IMG/VR virus record: IMGVR_UViG_3300045996_002424
Location: 1-53,928 of that record
Direction: 5' to 3' (one strand)
From: a virus
DNA: 53,928 nucleotides
Within the stretch, counting starts at the first letter, position 1. Each line of letters begins with the position of its first letter. Made by a program: the position numbers and the translations under genes. The notes beneath the pieces were generated by a model. The model had not been told where the DNA came from and did not search any database. It saw nothing but the letters and a program-made list of their open reading frames with translations. Shown piece by piece: positions 1-7,705 of this stretch.

Positions 1-2
1 TC

Positions 3-107
3 AGGGCCGGAACGACCGCGCCCCACGGCGCCGGCAAAGCCGCGGCCAGCCCCTCGACCGAAACCGAAGCCGAGCAGGCCATAGGGGCCGATAGGGAGAG
101 TATGTGA
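3..107 (+). CDS. C-terminal end of a truncated ORF (partial)
   Basis: An open frame enters from the left edge and stops at TGA 105-107. It encodes about 34 Ala/Thr/Glu-rich residues with G/C in most third positions, which the other two forward frames lack, so it is probably the tail of a real gene. If the genome is circular this gene would lie next to the large terminase, where a small terminase subunit would be expected, but nothing in these residues proves that. Confidence 0.35.
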   Translation, partial: RAGTTAPHGAGKAAASPSTETEAEQAIGADRESM

Positions 108-153
108 GCTGATTTTTCGTAACCGGGTCATTTCTTGTGTGGAGGTTGTGGTG

Positions 154-414
154 GTGAGTGCGCCGCCTTTGGCGTTTGAGATTATGGCGAATGCGCCGGT
201 GTATGGGGTGGAGGATCGCCGAACGCTGCGGCTGTTGGTCGAGCAGGCTCGTGATGAGGCGGGGAGGATTCTGGTGAGGCAGGCGAAGGGCGACCGGTTG
301 TCGCGCGCATCTGGCGGTGTGCAGGATGCGGTGGTAGCTGCCGTGGTGGGGGCGATGACGTTGAAGGAGCGGATGCGGTGGCTGAATGAGCGGCAGCCTT
401 TGCGCAGGAGGTGA
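154..414 (+). CDS. Hypothetical protein, about 86 aa
   Basis: Small, charged, predicted helical protein with no family I recognise. The first complete gene of the left rightward cluster. A GGAGG ribosome-binding site at 141-145 is followed by several in-frame GTG codons; 154 gives the best spacing, and 139, 148 or 151 are possible. The next gene starts 4 nt after the stop, implying co-transcription. Confidence 0.6.
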   Translation: MSAPPLAFEIMANAPVYGVEDRRTLRLLVEQARDEAGRILVRQAKGDRLSRASGGVQDAVVAAVVGAMTLKERMRWLNERQPLRRR

Positions 415-417
415 GGG

Positions 418-594
418 GTGTTCACGTTGACGTTGGACCTATCGCAGGAGGAGCACGATTTCTTGCTGGAGGTGCTGCATCAGGCGTCGCGGAACCGGAA
501 GCGGTCGCCGGTGTGGCGGGCGACGGCGAAGCGCATCGTGGAGCAGGTCGACGGCTACGACCAAGCGGTGGTTGAGGACGAACAGGGGAGGTGA
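418..594 (+). CDS. Small hypothetical protein (58 aa)
   Basis: GTG start just after the upstream stop, preceded by an AGGAGGTGAG ribosome-binding site. The product has a Leu-rich N-terminus followed by a basic stretch and an acidic tail. No family recognised; called from ribosome-binding site, spacing and high third-position GC. Confidence 0.6.
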   Translation: MFTLTLDLSQEEHDFLLEVLHQASRNRKRSPVWRATAKRIVEQVDGYDQAVVEDEQGR

Positions 595-598
595 GCAA

Positions 599-742
599 AT
601 GGGAGCGTGGGTGCTTCTTTTTCCCGCGCTGGGAATTGTCGTGGCGCTTGCCGCGATCTACGTCGGCGTGAACCCGCCGAAGCGATTCAAGAATCCGAGA
701 GGCAGGTCGGGATGCCAAAGAACGGAAAGGGGGAAGCTGTGA
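599..742 (+). CDS. Small single-span membrane protein (47 aa)
   Basis: ATG at 599 follows GGGGAGGTGAG. Residues 3-24 form one hydrophobic segment, followed by a Pro-Pro-Lys-Arg turn and a basic tail, so the tail is probably cytoplasmic. The stop overlaps the next GTG start (739-742), a translational-coupling arrangement. Function unknown. Confidence 0.55.
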   Translation: MGAWVLLFPALGIVVALAAIYVGVNPPKRFKNPRGRSGCQRTERGKL

Positions 743-984
743 CGGTTTACGTACTGCTGACCGATAACGACGACGGGTACGCGCTCGTCGCGTGCCCGAG
801 TGGAGCCGACGCGACGAGCCTGGCCTCCACGGCCATCTTCAACGACGGCGATGTGTTGGCGTGGCGGGTTCCGGATTCTGCGATCACAGACTGGGAGCGG
901 GTCCGGGAGATTCTCCGGGACGGCGGGGGCATCAATGAGATTGAGGCAGCCGTACTACACGAGGAGCCGCGGCGCGGGTATTAG
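739..984 (+). CDS. Hypothetical protein (81 aa)
   Basis: Starts at GTG 739, overlapping the upstream stop, after an AAAGGGGG ribosome-binding site; ATG 712 is an alternative. Acidic product of mixed predicted strand/helix content, no recognised domain. Its last 4 nt overlap the end of the convergent leftward gene, so this cluster ends directly against the early block. Confidence 0.6.
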   Translation: MTVYVLLTDNDDGYALVACPSGADATSLASTAIFNDGDVLAWRVPDSAITDWERVREILRDGGGINEIEAAVLHEEPRRGY

Positions 985-1586
985 CCGGCGGTGGCGTGTT
1001 GGGCGAGGAGGCCGATGGTGTGGTCTTCCTCGCTCCACACCTGTCCGCACGCGCGGCACAGGGCGGTGACGGTGGTGAGGTTGACGCGGATGCTGTCGGG
1101 GGTTTGGCAGTCCGCGTGGGGGCAGGTGACGCCGCGGAGTCGGCGGACGTGTTCCCAGCCGGTCATGACGAGGCACCAGCGACGCCATCGGCGTAGGTCG
1201 CTGATGAGCAGGTGCGCGGTGGGTTCGTCGAAGGACATGGCTTTGGCGGCGAGTTGTCGCAGGTTGGATTCGACTCTCGGCCGGATTTCGAGGCCGATTG
1301 AGGTGCACCAGGTGCGGACGGCGGCGGTGATTTCGTCGTGGGTGGAGAGGGCTTCGATGGCCAGGGGTGGGCGGCTGCCGGGTTTGCCGCCGCCGGGTTG
1401 GCCGTCGGCGGGTGTGGTGGTGGGTGTGACGGCGTTGTGGAGTTGGGCGAGGAGGCCGGGTTGGCGGGTGATGTGGTGGCGGATGCGGCGGTGTCGGCTG
1501 TGGTCCCAGTAGTGGATGGGTTCGCGGTGCAGGTAGGAGTCGGTGAGGGCGTCGGCGTTGTCGCGGATGTCGTCTTGCCACGTCAT
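981..1586 (-). CDS. Phage protein with C-terminal zinc ribbon
   Basis: A 201-aa protein, last gene of the leftward early operon. The N-terminal two thirds is helical. The C-terminus has a CPHADC pair and a CRAC pair, fitting a four-Cys zinc ribbon. ATG at 1586 overlaps the upstream stop as ATGA. Similar Cys-ended proteins occur in early regions of many actinophages, with no assigned function. DNA or RNA binding is a guess from the ribbon. Confidence 0.75.
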   Translation of the reverse strand: MTWQDDIRDNADALTDSYLHREPIHYWDHSRHRRIRHHITRQPGLLAQLHNAVTPTTTPADGQPGGGKPGSRPPLAIEALSTHDEITAAVRTWCTSIGLEIRPRVESNLRQLAAKAMSFDEPTAHLLISDLRRWRRWCLVMTGWEHVRRLRGVTCPHADCQTPDSIRVNLTTVTALCRACGQVWSEEDHTIGLLAQHATAG

Positions 1587-1711
1587 TCCGGCTCCAGGTG
1601 GTCGAGGAACGTGTCGTAGTCGGCGAACCAGGCGCCGCAGAGGGGACACTGTTCGGCGCCGCATCGGGTGCAGACGTAGTCGTCTGGGGAGTCGGTGACG
1701 TGGCCGGTCAC
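1583..1711 (-). CDS. Tiny zinc-finger protein (42 aa)
   Basis: GTG at 1711 overlaps the upstream LuxR-type gene as GTGA; the stop overlaps the next start as ATGA. The sequence has CTRC and CPLC pairs within 12 residues, a compact zinc-binding knuckle, then an Asp/His-rich C-terminus. Function unknown; overlaps on both sides support it as real. Confidence 0.65.
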   Translation of the reverse strand: MTGHVTDSPDDYVCTRCGAEQCPLCGAWFADYDTFLDHLEPE

Positions 1712-1926
1712 TGGTGGAGGTGGTCGGCGGTGATGAGGCCGGTGACGGCGCCGATGGCGACGGCGTGGGTGGTGTTGCGGGCGCCGATGGCGTCGCGGAC
1801 GGCTTGCAGGTGGGTGCGGACGGTGTTGCGGGTCATGCCGAGCTGGTGGGCGATGCCGGTGTTGGTGTAGCCGATGGCGGCCAGGCGCAGGCATTCGATC
1901 TGTCGGGGGGTGAGGTCCGTGGTCAT
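1708..1926 (-). CDS. LuxR/GerE-type helix-turn-helix protein (72 aa)
   Basis: Stand-alone C-terminal domain of the LuxR family. It opens with LTPRQIECLRLAAIGYTN, the typical first helix, and has the recognition helix in MTRNTVRTHLQAV, with no receiver or ligand domain. Probably a phage transcription regulator. A second protein of the same type lies at 16921-17139 in the rightward operon, and both end in a GARN(T/K)xHAV segment. Confidence 0.85.
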   Translation of the reverse strand: MTTDLTPRQIECLRLAAIGYTNTGIAHQLGMTRNTVRTHLQAVRDAIGARNTTHAVAIGAVTGLITADHLHQ

Positions 1927-2099
1927 CCTGCGTCTCCTTCTTCGTCGTCGACGCTTTCGTCGATGGTGCTGATGCTGTTGTTGACGGCGACGCCATCGAG
2001 GGCGAGGCCGGCGCCGGCTCGGGAGAACACTTCCCACACTTTGACAGCGACGTTTTCGTCGTCGGTGATGACGGCGAGGTTGAGGGAGAACAGGGTCAT
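1923..2099 (-). CDS. Hypothetical protein (58 aa)
   Basis: Short acidic protein coupled on both sides by 4-nt overlaps (starts inside the end of the nuclease gene, ends inside the start of the LuxR-type gene). Strand-rich N-terminus, Asp/Glu-rich tail. No family recognised. Confidence 0.6.
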   Translation of the reverse strand: MTLFSLNLAVITDDENVAVKVWEVFSRAGAGLALDGVAVNNSISTIDESVDDEEGDAG

Positions 2100-2452
2100 C
2101 GCTGCTCCGGTGGTAGGTGCCCGGTGAGGCGTAGGACGTCGAGGAATTGTTGGCCGGTCATGGTGACGAACCATTTGCGGGGGTCGGTGGTTCCTCGTCG
2201 TTTGTGCCAGCAGACAGCTATTTGTGCGTGGTCGTTGATGCCTTCGATGGTGGTTTCGTCGATCCAGGCGCCGAGGGCGTCTCTGCGGCAGTTTTTGACT
2301 TCGATGCAGACGCCGATGATTCCGGCGATGTCTCCGCGGTCGAGGGCGCCGTTGAGGGCTCTGCGTTCGGCGTGGGGTGCTCCGTTGGCTTGCAGGAGGG
2401 TGACGATGGCGGTTTCGGCGGCGGTGCCTTTGGTCTTGCTGGGGTTGGCCAT
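2096..2452 (-). CDS. Holliday-junction-resolvase-like PD-(D/E)xK nuclease
   Basis: A 118-aa protein with a compact PD-(D/E)xK layout: Glu13 in the first helix, Asp41 in GDIAG, and Glu51/Lys53 in CIEVK. This matches small Hjc-like resolvases found in actinophage replication modules. It would cut branched recombination or replication intermediates in the cytoplasm. It shares the module with primase-helicase, an SSB-like protein and a RecB-like nuclease. A VRR-NUC-type endonuclease is the main alternative. Confidence 0.8.
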   Translation of the reverse strand: MANPSKTKGTAAETAIVTLLQANGAPHAERRALNGALDRGDIAGIIGVCIEVKNCRRDALGAWIDETTIEGINDHAQIAVCWHKRRGTTDPRKWFVTMTGQQFLDVLRLTGHLPPEQR

Positions 2453-2455
2453 GTG

Positions 2456-2689
2456 TTAGGTCTCCAGGCTGTGGAGCCAGCGCAGCAGCCTGATGGCGGT
2501 GTCGTTACTGGCGCTGCCGACGTGGCGTTCGAGGCGGCTGAGGGTGGCGTGGTGGACGCCGATGATGTCGCCGATTTCTCGGAAGGACATGTCGCGCTGC
2601 TTGCGGACCATGCGCAGCAGGGTGCCGAGGTTGGCGAGGACGTCGGCGAGTTCGGCGTAGGTGCTCAGTTCGGTGTCGTTGTTGGTCAT
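2456..2689 (-). CDS. XRE-family helix-turn-helix regulator (77 aa)
   Basis: Residues 20-60 form a Cro/CI-type HTH, with MSFREIGDIIGVHHATLSRLE as helices 2-3. Short enough to be little more than the DNA-binding domain. Its ATG overlaps the upstream XRE gene, giving a tandem XRE pair directly downstream of WhiB; a role in the lysis-lysogeny decision is inferred from context only. Confidence 0.8.
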   Translation of the reverse strand: MTNNDTELSTYAELADVLANLGTLLRMVRKQRDMSFREIGDIIGVHHATLSRLERHVGSASNDTAIRLLRWLHSLET

Positions 2690-3057
2690 GGCTGGGGCCT
2701 CGGGATCACTCGGTTGAGGATGTCGGTGACTCGGCGGGCTTGTAGGGGGTTGAGGCGGTGTCCGTCGGCGGCGGTTTGGGCGGCGCGGAGGATGGCGACA
2801 ACGTCCGCGGCGTCCAGGTCGAGGAGGTTGGCGAGGTGGGGTGGGACGGCGGCGACGTCGAGGCCGACGGCGTGGGCGTAGGCGAGGATGGTGTCCATGC
2901 GGCTGTAGACGTGGCCTGCTTCGAGGCCGTGGATGGTGCTGCGGGAGACGCGGAGGCGGCGGGCGAGGGTGGGGCCGGATAAGCCGGCGCGGTTGCGGGC
3001 GGTGCGGAGTCGTTCGCGCAGCCGGTTCCAGCTGCGTTCGGTGGCGCGGGCGTTCAC
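2686..3057 (-). CDS. XRE-family helix-turn-helix regulator (123 aa)
   Basis: The HTH lies near residues 15-65 (SGPTLARRLRVSRSTIHGLEA is the HTH core), followed by a helical C-terminus. Start is GTG 3057, coupled as GTGA with the small gene upstream. With the adjacent 77-aa XRE protein it forms a tandem regulator pair. Confidence 0.8.
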   Translation of the reverse strand: MNARATERSWNRLRERLRTARNRAGLSGPTLARRLRVSRSTIHGLEAGHVYSRMDTILAYAHAVGLDVAAVPPHLANLLDLDAADVVAILRAAQTAADGHRLNPLQARRVTDILNRVIPRPQP

Positions 3058-3182
3058 GGGGTTCCTCCGGTGCGGAGCAGGGCTGCGAGGCGTGCCTTGG
3101 TGGTGTCGCTGAGCGGTGGGGCGTGCTCGACGAGTTTTCGGATGAGCGTGTCGATCATGGCGGCGTGTTGGGTGGGAGTCAC
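3054..3182 (-). CDS. Small conserved actinobacterial-type protein (42 aa)
   Basis: Reading GTG 3182 to TGA 3054 gives a small helical protein (pattern TPTQHAAMIDTLIRKLVEHAP...LAALLR) of a kind common beside phage regulators in actinobacteria. Both ends fit overlaps or tight spacing with neighbours. Function unknown. Confidence 0.65.
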   Translation of the reverse strand: MTPTQHAAMIDTLIRKLVEHAPPLSDTTKARLAALLRTGGTP

Positions 3183-3197
3183 GTCGTCTAGACCTTC

Positions 3198-3551
3198 CTA
3201 GGATGCACGAGGGGGTGTGTCCTTTTTTTCTTGGAGCTTGCGCCGTTCGCGGGGGTCGAGGCCGCCCCACACCCCGTCGGGTTGGCCGGTGCGCAGAGCC
3301 CAGGCGGCGCAGTCGTCGCGGGCGGGGCAGGGGCGGCAGATGCGTTTGGCCTTCTTGTAGGCGGTGACGGTGGGGCCGTCGGGGAAGAAGATCGCGGTGT
3401 CGTCGGGGGAGCAGGCGAGGTCGCTGCGGTGGGCGACCGGGGGCATGTCGCGGTAGTTGAGGGTGCCGTCGAAGCGGGGGGCCCGTGAGGGTTGGTTGGA
3501 GGGCCCAATGGGGCGCCCGATGGGGCGCAGGCCGGTGGGTCGGGGGCTCAT
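3198..3551 (-). CDS. WhiB-family iron-sulfur transcription regulator
   Basis: A 117-aa protein with the four cluster cysteines Cys47, Cys72, Cys75 and Cys81 (C-x24-C-x2-C-x5-C) and the GVWGG turn at 93-97, followed by a basic C-terminus for DNA contact. WhiB proteins are actinobacterial regulators that bind sigma factor region 4, and phage homologues can antagonise host WhiB. ATG 3551 overlaps the primase stop as ATGA. Upstream in-frame ATG 3623 would run far into the primase gene and is less likely. Confidence 0.93.
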   Translation of the reverse strand: MSPRPTGLRPIGRPIGPSNQPSRAPRFDGTLNYRDMPPVAHRSDLACSPDDTAIFFPDGPTVTAYKKAKRICRPCPARDDCAAWALRTGQPDGVWGGLDPRERRKLQEKKDTPPRAS

Positions 3552-6145
3552 GCGTTGCCTTCCTCGCTGCGTCGACACTGGTAGTGAGCGTAAGTATTGG
3601 TCGGCCAGGAGCATCGAGGGCATACCTCGTCTAAGTTCCCGACACCCTGGTTTGCGTGGTTCTCTTGGTGTGAACCAGGCGAACCAAGCAGTTGGGAACT
3701 TTTTTCAGTTCCACGCGTAGATGAGGAAAAGTTCCCAACTGCTTGGTGCGCTTGGTTCGCGCCTGGTTTTGGCTGCTCAGGCGGGCTGCCCGGATCTGCC
3801 CCGCCAGGGGCGTCGAGGAGGGTCGGAACGTCTGGTTCTGGTTTCGGCTGGTCGTCGGCGTCGTTGTCGGGGCCGGCCGGGACGAGGCTGTCGGTGAACC
3901 GCAGACCGCGGATGACCGACGGCTTGGCGGGGGGTGGGGAGGCTGCGCGCCACGCCGGCCGGGACAGTCCGGCGGGCAGGGTCTTGGCCTGGATGCGGTC
4001 GGCGTAGACGTAGTCGGGCAGGGCCGAGTGGCCGGTGATGCGCTTCTTGAACTCGGCGTCGCCGAGGGGTTTGCCGCTGTCGGAGCGCCAGGTGCGGAAT
4101 TCTTGGTAGAGCTCGGAGGCGATGACGTAGTAGCCGGGGTCGACGTCGAGGCGTTCGTTGAGGAACCGGAGGATGACGTCGCAGTCCTGCCGCCAGGACC
4201 AGATGGCGGCGTCGACGCTGGGCGGGTTGGGCATGCCGCGCAGGCTGGCGCCGCCGCCGTAGTAGAGGCGGGCGCCGTGCACGAGCCAGGCGAGGATGGC
4301 TTCCTGGACGGCCTTGGTGGTGAGTCGACGCTTGAGGGTGGGGTCGCCGACTCGGTCGTTGGCGGTGTCGAGGGCCTCGCCGTGCTGCTTGAACTTGTAG
4401 GGGAAGCTGATGCGCAGCAGCCGCCGCCAGGTGCCGTGGTCGGTGTCGGTGACGGTGGGGACGTGGTTGGTGTTGAGGAACATCGAGTGGGTGGGCTTCC
4501 AGGAGACGATGTCCTTGTAGAGGTGGCGGCCTTCGATTTCCTGGGCGTCGAGGAGGTCTTTGGCGATCTGGGTGTCGAGGTAGCCGTTCTCGGGAGTTTC
4601 TTCCATGTAGGCGAGGCGGATGCCGCGCAGGGTCATGCGTTCGGGGGTGGCGCCGCCGGTTTGGCGGGTCTTGAGCAGCAGGGTGTTGGGGACTTTGGCG
4701 GCGTAGGTGTTGAGGGTGCGGAAGATGGAGCCGAGCAGGGCGGTCTTGCCGTTGTCGCCGCCGCCGGTGAGCAGGACGAGGCGTTCGGAGGCGTGGCCGG
4801 TGATGGCTTCGCCGAGGACGGTTTGGAACCAGTCGTGGGTGTCGTCGGGTAGCGCGGAGAGGGCGGCTTTCCAGTCCATGCTGGTGGCGGCGGGGTTGTA
4901 GCCGACGGCGGTGATTTTGGTGATGAGCATGGAGGGGTCGTAGGGGGTTTGTTCGCCGGTGCGCAGGTTGATGACGCCGGTGGGGGTGTTGAGGATGTCG
5001 GGGTCGGTGTCGAAGTCGGCGGCGTCGCGCCAGACTCCTTCGATGCCGCGGGCGAGGGCGGTGATGTTGCTGACTTTGGTGCGGGATTGGACGGTGGCCC
5101 AGCCGTCCATTTCGGGGCTGCTGGCGGCGACGGTTTGGCCGGCGGCGACGCGTTCTTTGTGGGTTTCGACGGCGTCGAGGTATTTGCTGAGGACCCATTG
5201 GCGGACGGCTTCGGTGACGATGGGGTCGTCGACGGGTGCCCAGTGGGTGCCGGTTTGGTGGAGCCAGCCGAGGGCGGCGGTGCAGAGGAAGTGGCCTTCC
5301 ATGACTTCGGCTGCGCATAGTTCTGCGAGGCGTACTTCGGTGAATTCGTTGATGCCTTTTTGGGGTTCGGGGCAGGCGCCGGTGCGGTGTTCGATGAGTT
5401 CGTCGAGGGTGCCGCCGGCGTGGAGGTAGTCGTCGACGCCTTTGACGGCGGTGCCGCGGGTTTCGCCGGGGACGACGAGGTACCAGACGCGGGCTGCGCC
5501 TCGGCTTTTGAGGAATCGGCCGAGGCGTTTCATGGCTTGTTGGATTTGTGGTTTTTCGACGGTGTCGGCGTCGAAGCAGATGGTTATTTCGCGGCCTTTG
5601 AGGGCGATGTCTTCCCAGGCGCCGTGGGTGCCGGTGCTGCCGCGCCAGTTCCATACGCCGGCCAGGGCGACGGTGACGACGTCGCGGCTGGTGAGGGCGT
5701 CGGCCTTTTTGATGCCTTCGGTGATCCAGAGGGGTTTGGTGACGTCTTTGATGTAGGGCAGCAGGACGGGGTCGTCGGCGCCGCGGTCGCGGGTCCAGCG
5801 GGGGTGTACGTCGAGGTCGGTGGGCCGGTTCTTGACGCCGACGTACTTCATGGTTTTGCCGTCGGCGGTGCGGACGGCGACGTTGGGCTTCCATTCGTAG
5901 GACACGACGCGGCCGTTGGCGCCCCAGATGGGGGTGAGGCGGCCGGGGAAGTAGCGGTCTTCTTCGGTGGCGAATTTGGGGAAGCCGAGGGATTCGAGTT
6001 CGCGGCGGGGGGCTTGGTCGTTGGCGGTGGGGCGGGTGATGGTGCGGTAGCCGCGTTCGGCGATGACGTCGGGGTGGATGGTGGAGGCGTCGAGTTCGTG
6101 GCGGTGGTGGGGGTAGAGGTGGGTGGTGAGGTAGTCGCTGGTCAT
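3548..6145 (-). CDS. Primase-helicase (TOPRIM-like plus SF3/D5 helicase)
   Basis: An 865-aa replication protein. The N-terminal TOPRIM-like part has Glu143 in WITEG and Asp192/Asp194 in CFDAD. The SF3 helicase has Walker A GGGDNGKT (461-468), acidic Walker B near Glu515/516 in YMEE, the Asn sensor in FLNTNH (556-561) and an Arg pair at 574-575. The C-terminus is a Pro-rich, low-complexity linker followed by CPRC and YQC residues, perhaps a zinc knuckle. The linker region carries a perfect 20-bp inverted repeat. ATG 6145 overlaps the upstream stop. It would unwind and prime phage DNA. No phage polymerase is visible, so host polymerase is probably used. Confidence 0.92.
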   Translation of the reverse strand: MTSDYLTTHLYPHHRHELDASTIHPDVIAERGYRTITRPTANDQAPRRELESLGFPKFATEEDRYFPGRLTPIWGANGRVVSYEWKPNVAVRTADGKTMKYVGVKNRPTDLDVHPRWTRDRGADDPVLLPYIKDVTKPLWITEGIKKADALTSRDVVTVALAGVWNWRGSTGTHGAWEDIALKGREITICFDADTVEKPQIQQAMKRLGRFLKSRGAARVWYLVVPGETRGTAVKGVDDYLHAGGTLDELIEHRTGACPEPQKGINEFTEVRLAELCAAEVMEGHFLCTAALGWLHQTGTHWAPVDDPIVTEAVRQWVLSKYLDAVETHKERVAAGQTVAASSPEMDGWATVQSRTKVSNITALARGIEGVWRDAADFDTDPDILNTPTGVINLRTGEQTPYDPSMLITKITAVGYNPAATSMDWKAALSALPDDTHDWFQTVLGEAITGHASERLVLLTGGGDNGKTALLGSIFRTLNTYAAKVPNTLLLKTRQTGGATPERMTLRGIRLAYMEETPENGYLDTQIAKDLLDAQEIEGRHLYKDIVSWKPTHSMFLNTNHVPTVTDTDHGTWRRLLRISFPYKFKQHGEALDTANDRVGDPTLKRRLTTKAVQEAILAWLVHGARLYYGGGASLRGMPNPPSVDAAIWSWRQDCDVILRFLNERLDVDPGYYVIASELYQEFRTWRSDSGKPLGDAEFKKRITGHSALPDYVYADRIQAKTLPAGLSRPAWRAASPPPAKPSVIRGLRFTDSLVPAGPDNDADDQPKPEPDVPTLLDAPGGADPGSPPEQPKPGANQAHQAVGNFSSSTRGTEKSSQLLGSPGSHQENHANQGVGNLDEVCPRCSWPTNTYAHYQCRRSEEGNA
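3684..3746. repeat. Perfect 20-bp inverted repeat in the primase gene 3' region
   Basis: Left arm 3684-3703 and right arm 3727-3746 are exact reverse complements with a 23-nt spacer; imperfect complementarity extends outwards through GAACC/GGTTC-type repeats. It lies in the low-complexity linker of the primase-helicase. Such a structure could be an origin, a protein-binding site or an intragenic terminator. Confidence 0.8.
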
Positions 6146-6375
6146 GCGAGCAGCCAGAAGATGATGGCGGTGATGGCGATGGTGGAGCTGATCCAGCCGG
6201 CGATGAAGTAGAGGGTGGCGCGGTCTTCGCCGGGGTGGGGGATGTGGTGGAAGCGGTGGCTGAAGACGCGGTCGGTGTAGTGGGTGCGTTGGGTGTGGTT
6301 GAGGCCCCAGAAGTCGGCGTCGCCGTCGATGGTGTTGGGGTAGTCGGTGGTGTGGCGGTGCCGTCCGCGGGCCAT
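6142..6375 (-). CDS. Small membrane protein (77 aa)
   Basis: Basic N-terminus rich in His and Arg, then one hydrophobic stretch at residues 57-77 (LYFIAGW...IIFWLLA) ending the protein, so probably C-terminally anchored with the N-terminus in the cytoplasm. Its stop overlaps the primase start. Function unknown; possibly tethers replication to the membrane, but that is speculation. Confidence 0.6.
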   Translation of the reverse strand: MARGRHRHTTDYPNTIDGDADFWGLNHTQRTHYTDRVFSHRFHHIPHPGEDRATLYFIAGWISSTIAITAIIFWLLA

Positions 6376-6575
6376 CACTGCTCCTGGCAGGTGTGGGGGA
6401 GGGCGGCGGCGTAGCCGGCCATGGCTTTGTGGGGGGCGTGTTCGTGGGTGTGTTCGAGGTGGCCGGTGAGGCGGAACTGCAGGGCGGTCTGGTTGTTGAT
6501 GAGTAGCCAGTGGCGCAGCGCTTCGCAGGCGTGACAAATGGGGACAACGGTGAGGTCTTGAGTGGTTGCGGGCAT
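6375..6575 (-). CDS. Hypothetical His/Cys-containing protein (66 aa)
   Basis: ATG 6575 with AAGGA upstream. Contains CHAC near residues 14-17 and HLEHTHEHAPH near 39-49, suggesting metal binding. Stop shares a base with the next ATG. No family recognised. Confidence 0.6.
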   Translation of the reverse strand: MPATTQDLTVVPICHACEALRHWLLINNQTALQFRLTGHLEHTHEHAPHKAMAGYAAALPHTCQEQ

Positions 6576-6625
6576 GGCGGTATCCTTGGGGGTGACAGGG
6601 GTTCCGGGTTTCGGATCTGAAGAAG

Positions 6626-6652
6626 AGGCTCTCGTTGGCGCGGGAGCCTTTT
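6626..6652. terminator. Rho-independent terminator candidate
   Basis: AGGCTC (6626-6631) pairs with GAGCCT (6644-6649), with a T run to the right and, read leftwards, a T-rich tail. It sits between the MerR/Xis-like gene and the gene at 6375 and could attenuate early leftward transcription. Confidence 0.5.
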
Positions 6653-6658
6653 CTGTGT

Positions 6659-6844
6659 TCAGGCGGCGGTTCGTTGATGCTCCCGGGGTGGGTTGAGCAT
6701 CGCTTCGAGGTCCGTTTTGCGGATGCGGACGAGCCGGCCGAATTTCTGGTAGGGCAGGGTCCCGTCGTACCTGCGGGCGTCGATGGTCTGTAGGGAGCAG
6801 TTCGCGATCGTGGCTGCTTGCTGGCGGGTGATCCACTCGGTCAT
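6659..6844 (-). CDS. MerR/excisionase-type helix-turn-helix protein (61 aa)
   Basis: Compact winged-HTH sequence (WITRQQAATIANCSLQTIDA then a wing ending in RIRKTDLEAML), typical of the excisionase/MerR-like family. In integrating phages such proteins direct excision, but no integrase is present in this window, so it may instead be a repressor or replication factor. First gene of a leftward unit, with a repeat-rich regulatory region upstream. Confidence 0.75.
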   Translation of the reverse strand: MTEWITRQQAATIANCSLQTIDARRYDGTLPYQKFGRLVRIRKTDLEAMLNPPREHQRTAA

Positions 6845-7063
6845 GTCCGGAACCTACCATCACTGGATACGTCTCCTCAGCACTTGGCATCACTCGGCAT
6901 GTCTTGATATGTGTCGGGTGTGGGGTGTGACCCGGCGCCCTCTCGACACCACCGGGCCTATGGCGGAGGCGCACCGAGTGGCGGAGCGTGGGCGGCCGGG
7001 TCACACCGGTCCCTGCCGGTCGCAACCCACGGGGCAGGGGCGGGACCGGACCGGCAGGGACGC
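6845..7063. promoter_or_regulatory. Early leftward control region
   Basis: A 219-bp gap upstream of the MerR/Xis-like gene. On the minus strand AGTGATG occurs at two places plus a related CAAGTGCTG within about 45 nt, arranged like direct-repeat operators. No clear -35/-10 pair can be fixed by eye. No ORF here looks coding. Confidence 0.4.
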
Positions 7064-7702
7064 CTAGAAGGGCGGTTCGTCGCTGAACGCGGCCGGGGCG
7101 TACGGGGTGACCACCGGCCGGGCCTGCTGCTGTTGGGGTTTGCGCAGGGCGAACTCGGGGGTCGGCGCCGGCCCGTGCAGCCCGGCCCGGTCCACGATGG
7201 ACGCGGTGTCCGGGTACGCCCCGGCGCCGGCGGCCAGCACGGGGGTCATGTCGGGCTTGCGGCCCTCCCCGGCAGCCGGCGGCCGGTAGGTGAAGGAGTA
7301 CAACTTGGCGTCCTGGCCGCCGCCGGTGGAGGGTTCGGTGCCGGTCCAGGCGCAGGACAGGTGCCCGCCGATGAGCAGCCCGTCACGTCCACCGCCCCCG
7401 GCGACCACGGCTTCCCGCAGGGCGTTCTCCATGCGCTTGCCGCGCACGAACAGCCGCCGCTCGGTGATGCCGTTCTCGTCCTGCTTGCCGGTGTCGATGG
7501 TGATCTCGTACTGCAGCTTCGGGTCGTTGGGCAACCCCGTGCGCAGGTTGACCGGGTGGTTGACGACCTGCTTGTCCTGCCAGTACAGGGGGATGTTGGT
7601 CTTGTACTCGGTGTGCTGAGTGCGGCGGGCGTCGACGATGATCCCGTCGACCTGCTCACCGATGCGGGTGAACCGGGCCCCCGGTGCGCGAGTCTCGAAC
7701 AT
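7064..7702 (-). CDS. SSB-like single-stranded DNA-binding protein candidate
   Basis: A 212-aa protein with a strand-rich N-terminal ~150 residues, a Gln/Pro linker and the C-terminal tip SDEPPF. That tip resembles the acidic hydrophobic end by which SSBs recruit partner enzymes (DDDIPF in E. coli). It lies next to a RecB/Cas4-like nuclease and the primase-helicase unit. The OB fold cannot be confirmed by reading; the tail and context are the evidence. Confidence 0.6.
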   Translation of the reverse strand: MFETRAPGARFTRIGEQVDGIIVDARRTQHTEYKTNIPLYWQDKQVVNHPVNLRTGLPNDPKLQYEITIDTGKQDENGITERRLFVRGKRMENALREAVVAGGGGRDGLLIGGHLSCAWTGTEPSTGGGQDAKLYSFTYRPPAAGEGRKPDMTPVLAAGAGAYPDTASIVDRAGLHGPAPTPEFALRKPQQQQARPVVTPYAPAAFSDEPPF

Positions 7703-7705
7703 GCG

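Noticed and set aside
3777-5894. 705-codon minus-strand ORF overlapping the primase gene
   Set aside because: Arg/Pro/His-rich shadow frame; the real frame carries TOPRIM and SF3 motifs.
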